Shown piece by piece: positions 13,801 to 27,714 of a DNA stretch of 64,000 bases. The stretch spans positions 69,839,859-69,903,858 of the forward strand of contig CM072886.1 of the NCBI GenBank assembly GCA_037013685.1. The letters are read 5' to 3'. Below the pieces are notes generated by a model. The model did not search any database, had not been told where the DNA came from, and saw nothing but the letters and a program-made list of their open reading frames with translations. The stretch is from Acridotheres tristis. Taxonomy: Eukaryota > Chordata > Aves > Passeriformes > Sturnidae. The position numbers and the translations under genes were made by a program. Position 1 is the first letter of the stretch. Every line of letters starts with the position of its first letter.

Positions 13801-16217
13801 AAATAAGAAGAGAAACACGCAATTTAACACATTTTTGACCACTAAGTTGTCACAGAAGAAGCTTGGAGGCTTATCAGCAATGGGAGTTGGATGTTCTATA
13901 GCTGTCTTATAAACAATATCATTGTGGTAGTACAATGATCTTAATCATGTCCAAAGTGTTAAAAGCAAAAGGAATGTATCAACAAAATTGTACTTTGAGT
14001 CCATAAATAACAAGAAAAACTTTTGTGAACTCTTATAATCATTTTGCAGTGGTTCATTCTGTTCAGCCAGGCTGAAGTATTACAAGCATACATTAATGCC
14101 ATTTATAAAGTCAACTTTTAATATGCCATACACCTTTAGGGAACAGCTCCAACAGACCTCTCCAAGGGGCTCTTTTACAAAAAATTTTAGGAGAATTGGG
14201 AAAAAGTTCATGAAGTTTGCTTACTGGAAGAATATTTACTGGAACATGAGAGATGGTAATCCATCAGTTTTGTACTTTGCTATGAGAAGTGATACTTGAC
14301 TTTCCAATCACTAGGCTTGAAAATTCAGTCTTATTAAGAGAGCCTAAAAACTTTTTGGAGGAACGCAACAAGGAAGATGTTCAATCAGACATGTTTTCTC
14401 ATAATGGAACATAAAATTGATAGAATGTCCTCTCAGAGTATTTCTCAATATCTCCCTGCAAAATAGTGACCATTTAACATCCATCCACTGGTTGTTTTCT
14501 TAGTTGAGCTGCCTGATGGTTCTAAATACTAGAAGTAAATGGAGGTTTTAGTAGAGTGGTTTTGTTCACAGCCAGTTCAGAACTGAGACAATTCAAAAGC
14601 AGAGCAATTACTTTTCAGCCGTTCAGGCATTCTGGAATGCAGGCTTAGAATATCAAAGGGTCAATCATATCTGGAAATTTGAGTCTGAGGGTTTCAGAAG
14701 AGCTGCAAAGCTGTAACTTGGGCTGACAGCACTTAATTTAGGAAATGTAATTACTGGGCTTCTTCCTCCACTGCAGTAAAACAGTCTGTTTCGTTCAGCT
14801 TGCATCAGCATGCACCAAGCACAGTATTTAATCTCAAAATTATCAAGGATTATTATCAAATATAATAATCCTTTGGACAATAGTGGAAAATAAGTTATTT
14901 TTCAGTTGTATACTTCTGTGTACATGTGTTTTCAGTACTGCAATTAGTTTGAAAAGGCAACCCACATGTAGAGGCAATGAACAGTCATTGAAATAATTGA
15001 TAAGAAAATACAACAACAATCAGTTCCCTCATCCTGATTTTAAAATCAGATACACATAACTCTGTCTATCAGATCTCTCTTTGTGGATCAAACATCTAAT
15101 GAGTTTCCCACGTAGGAACTTAGAGCAGCAGCCCAGATATGCTGAAGCCAAAATCCTCCCACTCCCAAGCTGGCATGGAAAAGGGTTAGGATGGCATTTT
15201 GCCCCTGATTCTTGCTGTTTTCTCTCTGAATTATAAGGAGAAAGGACTCTCATTCCCACTCTGAGAAAGCAGGGAACAAGCAGCCAACCACAGCCATCTA
15301 AGTGTATTTTCCAATGGAATGATGAGTAGCGCATCATGGTCTGTGTATTATACAGGCAGGAGAAAGGAAAGTATGGTGAGCTAGGACAGCTGACTTGTTT
15401 AGGAAGATTTAACAAGACTCCTATCTGCTGAGAGTGGAAGGTGTCAGAGAAAGGACGTGCTCTTTCTCCTGAAAATCCTTTTCAGTGGGATGCAGTTCAG
15501 CACCTTTTCCCATATAGCTATCCCATTGGCCTTTCCTGGTGAGATGATGGTGTGGTGAGTGCCAGGCCAGGCTTGGCAATCAGGGAGGCCAGTGGCTGGG
15601 ACAGGACTAGGGCTTGGGGCTCTGAGGCAGCTGCCAAGCATGAGGTGCCTTTCCTGCCTCAGGAAGTCCAGCCAAGGATGCAGTCACCTCTGTCCTGCTG
15701 ATGGTCCCTGCAGGATGAGTGCCTGCAGGGGCTCCCAGTGTGCCTCTCAGTGAGGGAGAAGAAATGTGGTTTTACTGTGTAATCCATAAAGCCATGCTTT
15801 GTGTCTAGCTAGAGCTAAAGCAATAAACAACTGTTCCAAGGGATTGAGACAAAGGAAGAACAGTTTTCTACTTAACTAAGAACCTGAAGAAAGCGTACTT
15901 GAAAAAGCTGTTTTGCAGGTGTCACTAAGCATTGCAGCTTGCAGTGTGTCAACCAGATGTGCACTCACCACCCTGTATCAGGCACAAGGCAGGGGTGCAC
16001 TTCCAGACTGATGTCAGATGGAGGCAAATGGGCCCTCAACCTGCAGTGGATGTCCTGCCATCTCCTGGGATGTGCTGTAGCAGTGGGGAGAAGCACCAGC
16101 TGGAAACACCAGGGTGCCTCAGCTATGAACTCACAATGCTTGGGTAGGGCTGTGGCCAGCAGTGCATCTCAATATAAAACACTGAGCTTGTATTCCTTTC
16201 AATACAAAACTTGTTAA
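10829..16217. other. Intergenic DNA, no gene recognised
   Basis: About 5.4 kb of mostly AT-rich sequence. Short open frames of 60-130 codons occur on both strands without splice context or recognisable domains. The part around 15,100-15,760 is less AT-rich and could be an old, unnamed repeat. Confidence 0.5.
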
Positions 16218-16440
16218 TTTTAGCTGCCAGAAAAAATAAACAGAGAAACCCCCCAAAAAACCCAAAAAATAAACATAACAAAAAGGCACAAACACCCCCA
16301 AAAAAAGGTAACAAGAAACCAAACAAGCCAAAACAAAACTGACCAAAATTTCTAAACAGAAAAACAACAAAAACCTCACACCAAAACAAAACAAAACTAA
16401 GAAACAAACAATCAAACAAAAGCCCACAAAAACCACACCC
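16218..16440. repeat. A/C-rich low-complexity tract
   Basis: The plus strand is made almost only of A and C, with runs such as CCCCCCAAAAAACCC and repeated AAACAAAA units, over about 220 bases. On the minus strand this reads as T/G-rich and creates a Phe/Leu/Gly-rich open frame of 112 codons that looks like a membrane protein but is only composition. Confidence 0.85.
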
Positions 16441-18404
16441 TGAAATATCCATATAAAACACAGCCCCCCACTCTGCAGTAACTCTGTATCTTTCTGTTTG
16501 CTTAGATAACTGATAATTTTAAGGTAGACAATGTAGGAAATGTGTGCACTTCAGCTTCTAACCTTGTTGACCATCTTGGTGCCACAAAATCCACTGGAGA
16601 TTAGTGTAGGCTGCACTAAACCTCAGCAACCACTCAGTAAGAGACTTGTGTGAAGGATGTCAAAATTCCAGTGGTGCCTTTGGGGTGGGAAGAACATGCA
16701 AAGTCTCACAACAAGATTAACATTTCATAGATTTAGTTGCAGCTTCTGGGTGGCAGTTCAGAAGCACTTATCAAGTCAGTTGCTGATATATTCATTTTAA
16801 TCTCTCCTCCTGCTTTTTGGCCTTTGTGATAAGGAGTAACTCACCCATGGCCCTGTGTGACTGTTGACATCTCACAGCCATTGAACCTGAAATAATTAGC
16901 TTTTGTGAACTGACCTATGTCACCATGTGAACAGATTTACAGATTCTAAGTATAATGCAGCCAGAGTATTTAGCTGGTAGAATTAAACTCCAGCAAATGT
17001 TGGTCTCAATAAGAGTTCACCACCATCATCAGAGTTTGTCGGTATCACACAGATAAACTTTGACTGCCAGAAATAAAAGTAGTTGGAATCACCCATGCTG
17101 CTGTGCAATGAAGATGCACAGTAAAAATGTTTTGTAAAAAAGTCAGCTTTTGTTCCTAGACCTTCATTTTTACTGAAAAGTCATGACGATGCACACAAGA
17201 AATAACTCTTTTTGCAGAGACTGAAAGGTGAACTATAGGTGGGATCACCCCTTGTCTGTTTAGACTTATCTATAATGTGAATTTCTAAGGTTCACTTAGA
17301 ACATGTATTCAACTAGCTTGGAGAACCAGCACCATTTTTTGCCTTTGAACTTACCAGACTTTAAAGTTAAGTCGATCTTACTTGCATATAATTTCTTTCC
17401 CCTTCAACACAGCCTCCCTGATTTTATACTTTGCCAGACACAGCTGCACTTCCAGAACTGCTCTGTGACAATTGATTTTCATTTTTGTTCATTGTGAGAG
17501 AAGCTTTGTGCTTGCCTGATATGTCAAAATTTTCTTCATAGGCTTGAAGAATTACTAAGAACTCCTTATCTATTCTGAGACTAATGGTTTACTTGGTATC
17601 TCAGCTGAGCACGTTTAAGCCACAGCTAGGCTTTTTTTTTTTTAATCTATTAGATAAATGGCTAGCCCAAATTTTGTAGATGTTTGGAGAAAATTCTCAT
17701 AGTTTTGCATTCAGAGCAGTGTTTGAAGTTTGAGTATAAAGTGTTTTCCTCACCCCACGTCACTTTTCAGCAAGCTCTACAAGCAACAAAAGACAGGGAA
17801 GAATAATAATGAAATTCTGTTTCCTGAAGATTTGATACAAAGCTTTTCTTAAACAATGTAAGGTCTTTTGAAATTAGAATAAATTGAAAAAAAACCAGAA
17901 AACTAACTAACCACAAATGACAAAAAAACCCCCAACTGCCTGTCATTTCTAGCTATGTCAGACAGGTATAAGTTACATTTACTTACATATATAGAAGTTT
18001 TAGATCAACAAAGCAACAATGGCCAGGGGCAAGGATGTATGTATAGGCAAGCCAGAGTAAAACCACATCTTTCTGAAGTTATAAAGTCGCTGAAATGTTA
18101 CCTGTTGGCTGTGACTATATGATTCAGAGGGTCAAAGGACTATGATTTGAAGATTCAAGTTATTTTATTTCAAGTGATTTTCAGCTATCAAACTGTAGCT
18201 TTGCTACATTATATTTTTATGATCCATACATCTACGGCTTCGGAAGCTGAGCAGACAGACAGACTGAAGCTAATAATGACAAAGAACACCACAGCTTTCT
18301 GGTTTATTAATATCTGTATGTTTGTAACACAGGTTGCCTGGATTAATCTGAGAGATGTACATACAGTGAAATAACTCAGAGTAGGCATTTACACAGTGGG
18401 TATT
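16441..18404. other. Intergenic DNA, no gene recognised
   Basis: AT-rich sequence with no gene, RNA or named repeat that I can support. Confidence 0.5.
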
Positions 18405-18985
18405 TATGATGGCTTTGGCTGAGATAGAGTTCATTTTCTCCACAGTAGATGGTATGAAGCTGTGTTTTGGATTTGTGCTAAAAACAGCATTGATAATCTA
18501 GACATGTTTTCGTTCTTTCTGAGCAGGGCTGAGTCAGAGTCAAGACCTTTTCTATTTTTCACTCCACCCCACCAGTAAGGAGGCTGAGGGTGCAAAAGGA
18601 TTGGAAGGGGACACAGTTGGGACAGCTGGGCCCTGATGATCAAAGGGATACTCTAGACCATATGTCATCACGCTCAAAATATAAAGCTGGGAAAAGAAGA
18701 TGGAAAGAGGGGATATTTGGAGTTATGGTGTTTGTGCTCCTAAGTCACTGCTGCCAGCAATGAATTCCTGCTTTCCTGAAGATGGTTGAACATCTGCCTG
18801 TCCAAGGGAACAGTTGAATGAATTAATTGTTTTGCTTTGCTTGCATACGTGGCTTTTGCTTTGCCTATAAAACTGTCTTTACCTCAACCTTTATCTCACT
18901 GGCTCTCTCTCCCCCATCCCACTGGTGGGAGAGTGAGAAAGCAACTGCATGGTGCTGAGCTTCTGGTTGGGGCTGAACCATAACA
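18405..18985 (+). mobile_element. Solo LTR of an avian endogenous retrovirus, plus orientation
   Basis: The segment follows the same LTR family as the copy at 3.7-4.3 kb but in the opposite orientation. Its start, TTTGGCTGAGATAGAGTTCA, and its end, GGGGCTGAACCATAACA, match the family ends. A TATA-like AAAATATAAAGCTGGG lies near 18,675. Later, CCTATAAAACTGTC and a CT-rich run lie near the 3' end. The flanks read GTATT before and CTATT after, a five-base duplication with one mismatch. No internal retroviral sequence adjoins it. Confidence 0.8.
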
Positions 18986-21900
18986 CTATTGACACAAATT
19001 CAGACCATAACAAAGTCCTGAATGTCACTGGATCTACTGTTACTATGTGCCTGAGCACTTCTATCCTTTAGAAATAGTATTTAATGGAAGCCATAAATCT
19101 CCAGTATGGTTGAATCTACTTTGCACTGTACACCACTGCTCACCATCTTTTTCCAGGTCTTGTCCTCTGTGTTATTACCCCCACTTGAGCATTTAACCGA
19201 AGTGGTAATTAGCATTAAACTAGAGGGTTTGTCACTTTTCTTATCATGTCCCACAGCATTAAAAATCATGTTTGCACTACAATTAACACCTATTATTAGG
19301 TTTGCCAGGTCACTAATGTAACTGTTCTACATAGTCCTCTCAATATGGGTTATTTTGATGTATTAAAACAAACTTTTTGAACTGAAGACATAGGAATTCA
19401 CAATTGTAGGACATTAACTGTATAGCATTTACTGATTTTTAGATCATTATGTATTCACTTATTGTCAGTAAAGTAATTTTTGTAGAAATTTTTAAAAATT
19501 ACCTATCATATATATATACAAGGGTAACACTGTATAGAAAAGTTAAACATGACAACCTGACTTTAAGTCTACTAAAACCAAGAACACAGATTCTTACAGC
19601 TGTACAGAAAGTGTATTCAAATGTATGAGCACACAGGTTTAGCTGAATTTGAACCCATTGTGTTAATTTGTGGTTAAGAAATATTGTACTCTATAGCTGA
19701 GCTGGATCTTAACAGTAAAGATAAATCTTAACAGAAGTTATTTCTTGTGGTAAACTGACAGCTCTATATTCAGCTCCACTGGACTTCTGTACAAAGGTGT
19801 GACATTTAAAAAATTCTTAAGAGCTTGTTACATTTCACTGAGGCACTCTGAACTGTCAAGAAAGACCTACAAAGATATCTAGATTTTCAGACTAGAGCTG
19901 CCAAAAACCTCTTGGCTGGTAGAATTTGCAGTAGCACAATGCATCACTATGAAGCCAAATCAATCGATTCCTAAGCAACCATTATTGGGAAGTAGGGAGT
20001 CTCTTCATTAGTGGAACTGAGTGAGATGCTAACAAAGAGCATTTTACTGCTAGTTTTCAGAGCTGCAAGAGGAATATGCAGAAGGAAAGTGAGCCTTCAG
20101 AATCGCGAATCCTCATCATTACAACTACATCCCCAGAAATGCAAAGAAAACAGAGGACCAGTTTTGATGACTTGCCAAAGGCTGCCTTTTACAGTAATTC
20201 ATGCCTCAGACAGTTTAATCATATCATGTGCCCTTCTTCAGATAACAGTTTGATAGAAGTCTAGTCACTAGGCTTTTATACCACTATTTAGCCTTGATTT
20301 ATCAGAAGTTTCTGCTGAGAAAAATCCCAGACTTTTCAAAAATGTAGAACTATGAGCACACTCAGCACTGCTCTCTTCTAGTGGTGGGAGGTACATGTCC
20401 TTCTTTCACAGCCTTACAAAAAATGGACTTGATACCACTTGTGAAGGGTTGTCAGAGTGTATGAGAAGCAACTACATTCTGCTTTCATCTCTTCAAAGGT
20501 TACCTCTTCTGATGCAGTTATAAAACTTCCTCCCTGACTTCAAAGCCCCATTGCAATAGATTTTGACTCTGAACCTTCAGAAGTATGGTAAGGACAACTA
20601 AAGTTTAAGAGAACTTCTTACCAAAGACAGCAACAGTAAAACTCACTTTTAAAATGTCGATAATGGTTCTTAAAGACTTTATTTTGAAGTTGTTGATATG
20701 TCTTCCTTTCTACCACTTCTGCTCAGAAACCTGAGAATACAAAGGGCAGGATGATGGAATTTTCTATGTTTAATGAACGATAGGGCCAATTTTCAGTCAT
20801 GCTCTTCTTTTCCTGCCTTGGCAGGGAGCTTCAGCAAAAGAAGATCTAGATCTAAGTTGTTTGACAAGGACACATCAACACAGGATTTTTCTCTTTTCCA
20901 AGAAGCTCTAGAAATCCCTAGTGGTTTGGATGTCATGGTGACAATATGAACCAAACGGCAGCATTTGTTTTACTCAACTGACACATACCTCAAGAGTTCA
21001 GACAGGAAGTTAGAAACAAAAATTACAATACCCTGTCTCAGTACATTTGAGATACTTGATGAATAGACTTTTGAGGTGAGCCTTTTTCCCTTGCTTGTCA
21101 CAACATGCCATGTGAATACACTTAGAAAAGACTGCAACAACATTTTAATGTTGAAAATTTTAGTTAACTGATCTTTTAAGTTCTCAGTCCAAATATTCTT
21201 TAACTTTTCAAGCTCAGACAAACCTGCACTTATAGATGATAAATTTTAAGCTCCTTTGTGACATTTTGGCAATCATAATTTCTTGAGGTTACATCTTTCA
21301 TTCAATATATGATGAGATTTGCAGAATTTAAGCTATTGTCACATGACATGTAGCATTTCATTAACATTTCAGATTCTCAGTGACAAGCAAGGAATGCTGT
21401 TAATTCCAAGTGCCAAAGGACATGGAAAAGAAGCTCTAATATATCCATTATCTCTGTCAATCTGCATTTTAGATATCACTTATGACTTCTGCCATGTTTT
21501 GCCTTTGGTCATAATTTTGCTTTGTGTCTGTTTCATGCTGCAGTTTTCTATGCTTTTACGCTAAGCACTATTATGTTTAAATATATCTATAGTTTATTAT
21601 TTATTTATGCAATCTTGGCAAGATGAGTATTCTTTTTAAGTTCAGTAACATATTACAAACCCTCCTTGTGTCCCTGAAAAAGACTATTTAAAATGCGAGA
21701 ACTTAGTGAGAACCGAACACTTTCTTCCCCTTTACTTTTAATGACACTTTTCAGAACATACCCAGAGGTAGCTGTAAAATTAGATTACAAGGGGTTGCAA
21801 GTATGTTCAGAGTAATTTGTTTTGCCTGAAATTAGACATGCTTAATGCATTGTAATAGCACAATTTCCTTTTCAATGCAGACTGTGCAATGTTGAAATAC

Positions 21901-22390
21901 GTATATTACATCTGATGATCCCAAAACTGTTACACAATTGTCATCTCATTGACAAATCATCACATAGTAGAACATCAAATACAACTGCTAGGGGCCTGTA
22001 TTTTCCTGCAGAAATAATAAATAGGTTTCAGACTCATCTACTCAACAAGCCTCAGGTTCTCATTCCTGAGTAGTTTATTTCAGTAAGAAGTCAGCTCATC
22101 CATTGCTGAAGTATATTGACCTATAGTTATTACTTCTCCATTAGAAAAACAAATCAACAGCATGGCCTGTCTAAGTCTGTTCACACTGAAGTACTATAAT
22201 GTGGAGTCTTACTTCTGAATAAATAAATTGTACCAAATAGATTAGAACCTCTTGCCTCAGGCTTCTGACATCTGACCCAGTAAAGACAATACAGTTCTTT
22301 CTATTAAGGATGATGGGTGCAAAATTATGTTCCACTATGCATAAATACCATGATCGATTTATTATTTTCTAGAGATGGCACCATCATCCT
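18986..22390. other. Intergenic DNA, no gene recognised
   Basis: AT-rich sequence without recognisable exons or named repeats. Open frames are short and on both strands. Confidence 0.5.
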
Positions 22391-22397
22391 CTCACAA

Positions 22398-22438
22398 AAG
22401 AAAAAAAAATAAAGAAAAAAAAAAAGAAAAAAGAAAAT
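22398..22438. repeat. A-rich simple repeat
   Basis: About 40 bases of A with scattered G and a single T. It is probably a poly-A derived or slippage tract; nothing retroposon-like is visible directly upstream. Confidence 0.8.
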
Positions 22439-24456
22439 AGCAACTTCATACTCAGCTGCCTTTGAGGATTACTGCTAATTTTGTTTCTCATGAGTGTATG
22501 TGATTCTCCTGTAAATCAAATGACAGCACAGTTGAGAATTGAAGGATGACCTGTACATTTCAAGGGAATGTACTGGCTACAAAATGGTGTCACTTCTTCT
22601 GCCGAGAGGTTTGAAGTGACACTTGATTAAATTAGCTTTAGGCAAGTGTTCTATTCCCTCCAAGGCAACTAATGATTCTAAGTCCACAATTGAACAGCTA
22701 GAAGGAAAACATTACAAAGCCCAGTAATTTTAAAGGGAATGCATATCCTGAAAAATAGATGCCATGTAATTTAATGATCTTGTTTATTGAAGTTAGATAT
22801 CTAATCTTCTGCATTTTAATGTGTGCTGAAGAACCCTTACTCAAGCCTATCAAAATCACATCCACGTTTGCTGCTCAAAGATCTTCATATTAGGGCAGAT
22901 AATGCAGTAAAAAGAAAGGGATTATGCGCTGTCTTCGCTGCATGGATCAAGTGTTTCAGGAAGGTTATAATGTTATCAGGGCCCCGAATGGACACAGTGT
23001 TACTGTGTTGCTGACAGAAACAGCAAATGCGTGAGGTACGCTCTTACTCAATGAGTTCTTACGACTTTTTTTTTTTGCAAGTCCGTTTCTAGACTTACTT
23101 GGGTGTTCTACTCAAGCGAGTAACACAGTCACTCTTCCTTAATGTACACTGTGACTACCACTTTCCTTTAAAATAACATGTAGGCATAAAACAAGATACA
23201 AAAACTTAAAGATTCCGATGTTTCTGCTGTAAGCGTATATGCTGAACCACAATGTTAATGTATAAACAAAGCCATGCATTTTTGTATTCTCTGTGATCAA
23301 GCAAATGCCCTGATGGTATTGAGAAAGTCTGCTCTGAAGTTTGTAGTTATGAAGCACAATTCACAAATGTAGATGAATTAAAGTCCTGACCTTGATTATT
23401 TCTTTAGTTATGCCACCACATTTTATCAGGAACCAAAAATGTGAAATAGGTTTCAGTCACAGGTGTCTGTCCTAGCCAAGAGGAATTTTGAGGTTTACTT
23501 GTAAATAATTATTTTTGTAATAAATTATGATGTGTGGAAAGAAAGTGGCAAAAATCAATTCTTCTCAAAAACATTTCATATATATTTTAGCTACCTTTAG
23601 ATTTAAACCCCGATTTAACATTTGCAAAGTTAAGATAATGAAAAAATAAACTTTGCAGACATTTTTATTTTACAAGAGAAACAGAAGCAAGGACATGTCA
23701 GCAGCCCAGAGATATATTTTCTGTTGCAAGAAGGCCTCTATTCAGATGGGTTCTGCACAGAATAAATAATTTTTTTCAAACTGGGGTGTTTGCTTCTGAC
23801 ATAAGACCTGTCCCCCTCCATAGGCACTAGTCTGCTCTTAGTGTCTGCTTTATAGTTTTGTTAGGGCTTGCAGCTTGGTTTTGCTCAGTCTTTGAAAAAT
23901 TGTCTGCAAGAGGTGATATATTTCCCCCCTGATTCAGATGTCACTATTTAAAATGCATTCTGGTGAACTTTAAATGAGAGCACAACAAATTAAACCAGAG
24001 GAGGCCCTAGGCATTTATAATATTAACAGCTGGAGAACTAACAAATATTTTTCCAATTAAAACAGCTCTAGCTGATAAAGTGTGAGGGAAAATTCATTTC
24101 AGATCTTCAAATACAACAGGCTACTAAACAGTCAATTATCTTTTGGGTCATGTCTTTTCCTCCAAAATGAATGTGAATACCACTCTATTACTTGAGTATT
24201 ATACCTAAGAAAGAACAATCCATTTCATACCTAGTATTTTTTTTAATGAGGGCACTTATAGGCCACTGCTAATGCCACATATATTACATTCCTAAGTTCA
24301 GCACACTTACTGCCTGCGCTGTTGACACTGAGATTTAAATTCTGTGCCATAACAAAAAAAAATGATTATGCAGCAATACTGAGAGTCATGGTTACAGAGA
24401 GTAAAAGTTACATTTCCATTCACTTTCATGGAGCCTCTGGCTGATCCTAGCCTGGC
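22439..24456. other. Intergenic DNA, no gene recognised
   Basis: AT-rich sequence with no recognisable gene or repeat. Confidence 0.5.
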
Positions 24457-24877
24457 TGTTACAGTCAGTGGCTTCACTGAACTTGGTGACTTTATGCAGA
24501 AAGAAAATCTAACCCAATTGTTCAGGAACTAAAAAGCTTTAATAATAGATAACAGCAAAGGGCAAGCTAAACAGTTCGTACTGAATTAACTGGGAAAGAT
24601 GGTACAGGGTGGCTAATTCCATGCACGAGGACAATGGTCAAAAGCAAGTCTTAGGGCATGGCAGGGGTATTTATAAACTTGGGGGAGGGGAGGAATTAAG
24701 GAGGAGTTTGGGGGGGGTCCAATAGGGAAGGGTGATTAGCAATATTAAAATTTTTGCAGCAAAAAGGAACCGATGACAACAAGGGAAACAGAACTTTCTG
24801 GCAATGATCAACATATGGAACTGGAGGATTCTGGGGGAGATTTTTTACTCACCCCTACTGTAAAGGGTTTTCCCACA
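24457..24877 (-). mobile_element. Possible LTR, minus orientation
   Basis: On the minus strand the segment starts TGTGGGAAAACCC and ends CTGTAACA, the TG...CA ends typical of LTRs. Between them is a C-run region (about 24,680-24,720) just before a TATA-like AGTTTATAAATACCCC. A poly-A-signal-like TATTATTAAAGC lies about 130 bases further on. This order of promoter then poly-A signal fits a retroviral U3-R-U5. I found no clear target-site duplication, and the family is not one I can name. Confidence 0.45.
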
Positions 24878-25417
24878 GCCTTAAACCATGATCATCCACA
24901 TTTTTATTGGAATTACCTCCAACACTTTCATATAAGCAAATATTTAATATTTTACCACTTTTATCCATCACTTACTGCTTTCAGTCCTGCATATTGCAGT
25001 TGGTAGACCTCTTAAAATGTAGAGAGTACAGGTCTTATAAAATTGCACTTAAGGATAAGAAATGCGGGTTAAGATGCAGTTTGAAGTGCGGAATGGTTTT
25101 TACTCTGCTGAACCATACACTTTACTGTAAGGAGTAGAATCAGAAATGGCAGAATTTTTTTCTAAAATTTACTCAGAAATAAAAATAAAAATTCCCAGAC
25201 GTAAGAGTAAGGAGATGATAATTTGCAAAGAAGCCTTTAATGGGAAAGTACCATGGAGAGTAGCTTCTTGTTGACAGAGAACACAATTAGATGAAGAAAT
25301 GTGATGCTGTATACAGATACAGCATCATATACTGTAGGCTAGAGATATGCACAGCCAAACTCAGAGTTTGTAGAGACAGTTTTCTGAACTCCATATTTCT
25401 CCTTACTCATGAAAGAA
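24878..25417. other. Intergenic DNA, no gene recognised
   Basis: About 540 bases of AT-rich sequence with nothing recognisable. Confidence 0.45.
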
Positions 25418-25475
25418 TCATAGAACATCCTGAGTTGGGAAGGGACCCAAAAGGATAATTCCAACTCCTGAAATG
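25418..25475 (-). mobile_element. Short CR1 LINE 3' end fragment, minus orientation
   Basis: AATCATAGAACATCCTGAGT followed by TGGGAAGGGACCC is the reverse complement of the usual CR1 3' end (GGTCCCTTCCAAC...ATTCTATGATT). Only about 60 bases remain. Confidence 0.7.
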
Positions 25476-25559
25476 AAGAAGGAATATTAACTGAAGAGAG
25501 AAACTTCATAGATTTGAGAGAGGAAGATATTCACAGTAATGAAATAGAAATGTTGAGAT

Positions 25560-25562
<3 letters not shown>

Positions 25563-25593
<31 letters not shown>
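25563..25593. repeat. (AT)n microsatellite
   Basis: An uninterrupted AT dinucleotide run of about 30 bases. Confidence 0.95.
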
Positions 25594-25595
<2 letters not shown>

Positions 25596-27714
25596 GTTAT
25601 TTTCAAGAGCAACAGCTACTGCTTAATTGTTAAAGCAAGATAATGTTTATCACATGTGTTTCATGGAAATGCAACAACAGACAGATATATTTTGAAGAAG
25701 AACTTTTTAAGCAGAAAGAAATGAAGAAAACTCTATTCACCAAAGATAACTGCAGCCAGTTATCATAGCCCTCCTGACAGGCTGGATACTGGGAGATCTG
25801 AGACCAAACAGGGATTTTTTTGAACAACTTTTCACCAGGCATAGTAAGACAAAAACAACTTCAAAAGATGTTGGTTTAGCCTTCCTTCACTTGATTTTTT
25901 GTCTCATGAAGCAAGAATCTCCAGGTCAGAAATCGTTAACCTCAATTGAATTTGCCAGGATAGAGATCAGGACCATCCCGAGGGTTTAACACCATAGCAT
26001 GGCACTTGGGAACTGCCTCTAGCCTGGGAAATAGCCTTCAGCTCCCGGCTGTTTGACTGCTTTTCCTTTGGACTTAGTGACACTATGCCCAGAGTCAACT
26101 TGGCAGCGTATTCTGATTTAGACAACATTGTTCCTACTTGCTGCCCTGCTCCAAAACTCATTAAGTATGTCACATTTTGAGACAGCATGTAAAACTGTAT
26201 AGATAACAAAATCCATAAAACTGTTTTGTCCAGGGCAAGAACAATGCTAATTTATACCTTGGAGAAATCAAAGTCCACTGTTGAATTTAATGCCAATTAA
26301 ATAGACAATTCACATGCAACAGCAGCATTTACAAAAAGAAGAGTGAAAATAGCCCATTTTTAGTTTTTCTCTGCAGTACACTCTCTATTTCTACAAAAGC
26401 ACATCCTAAAAATGTTATTCCTTTCCATATATTGATGGAAAGAGAGCCCACCTCTATTTTTATTCTTATATTTAATTGCTATAGCCTCTTGCTGGATGTT
26501 ACATCTTTTCAAACAAGCAAAACAGATCTGAATTTATTTTTCTCTTGTGAAAATCTAATACCACTCTATCAAGTTTATAGATTCCAGTAACATTTTCATA
26601 CTCGTTCTGTGTCAGAATTCAAGAGTAGTATTAAATTGCTTTTACTTGAAAATGAGCAAAAATTGGTAAGATTAAAGGCAGTTTTCTGTTTGTCCTGAAG
26701 AATAATTTATCTCAAAGAAGACAGTAAGTTCATACAGTAACTCTAGAATTGAGAAATGTCAGCTTCATTCAACCTGTCTTCATAGGAGAGATTCTGTACA
26801 GATGGATTTCAAAATAACAATTAAAATTAAATGAATGTTAAAGAGTAATTCACTTTTTGTGTGCAGCCTCAAGCTACTCTACACTCTTAACATTCCTATT
26901 TGAATGTAATTTGCTGCAGTTATTCTATTATAATTTTATTCTCATAAGCATTCAGATAAGAACCTCTTGAATAGCAAACAGAGATAACAAGAACTGTTTA
27001 ACCTGGAATGCTAAAATTGTGTCTGAAGACACTACTTACTGTGGGGATAACTGCCTCAATAAGTGGGTACCAGGAGAAAGGTTTCCTTGCAAAATGTTTT
27101 TACATCATGACAGCTCTTTCCCAATTCTTGAGCCATTTCAGCTGAACACAGTCTGAACTAGTAGGTACATGTATTTTAAAAAATAAAAAAAGCTACTATA
27201 TTTCCTGGTGAGTTTCCTTGTCTGTTTTGGTGCGTTTCTCAAAGTTTCAGCATCTTACACAGATGGACCAGGATGGATTAACACAAGACAAAATTCCTTA
27301 GGACAATGAGGCATCTCCTGAGTTCTTCCAAAGAATTTTGGTATACTTAGCGAGAAAAAGTGCTTTCTAAAAACATGCTGAAATTTCACTCAGAGTAATC
27401 TCTGTTGAATGTATTTCACTGACATCTACATCTAGAGGGAAACAAGCAATGAGAGGAAACAGGATGAATGTAGGCATCCTAATTTTCAAGAAATTAAAGA
27501 AATTCCAGGTCCACTAGAAAACTCTGTAAGACCTACTAAGTAAAGACTTCAAGGTGCAATATATTTTTACAAGTCTGTAGAGGTTTCTGTCTGATCTGAA
27601 ATAGATATTCTTACCCTCACCCTTATTACTGCACTGGCATTTCAATTCATAACTTAGGAGCACTTCCTGGGCAGCTGTCAGCCGAGAGAAGAAAGACATG
27701 GAACCTATATGGGA
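25594..27714. other. Intergenic DNA, no gene recognised
   Basis: AT-rich sequence with no gene or named repeat that I can support. Confidence 0.5.

Noticed and set aside
16123..16461. Minus-strand 112-codon frame that looks like a Phe/Leu-rich membrane protein
   Set aside because: It is created by the A/C-rich low-complexity tract and has no splice or family support.
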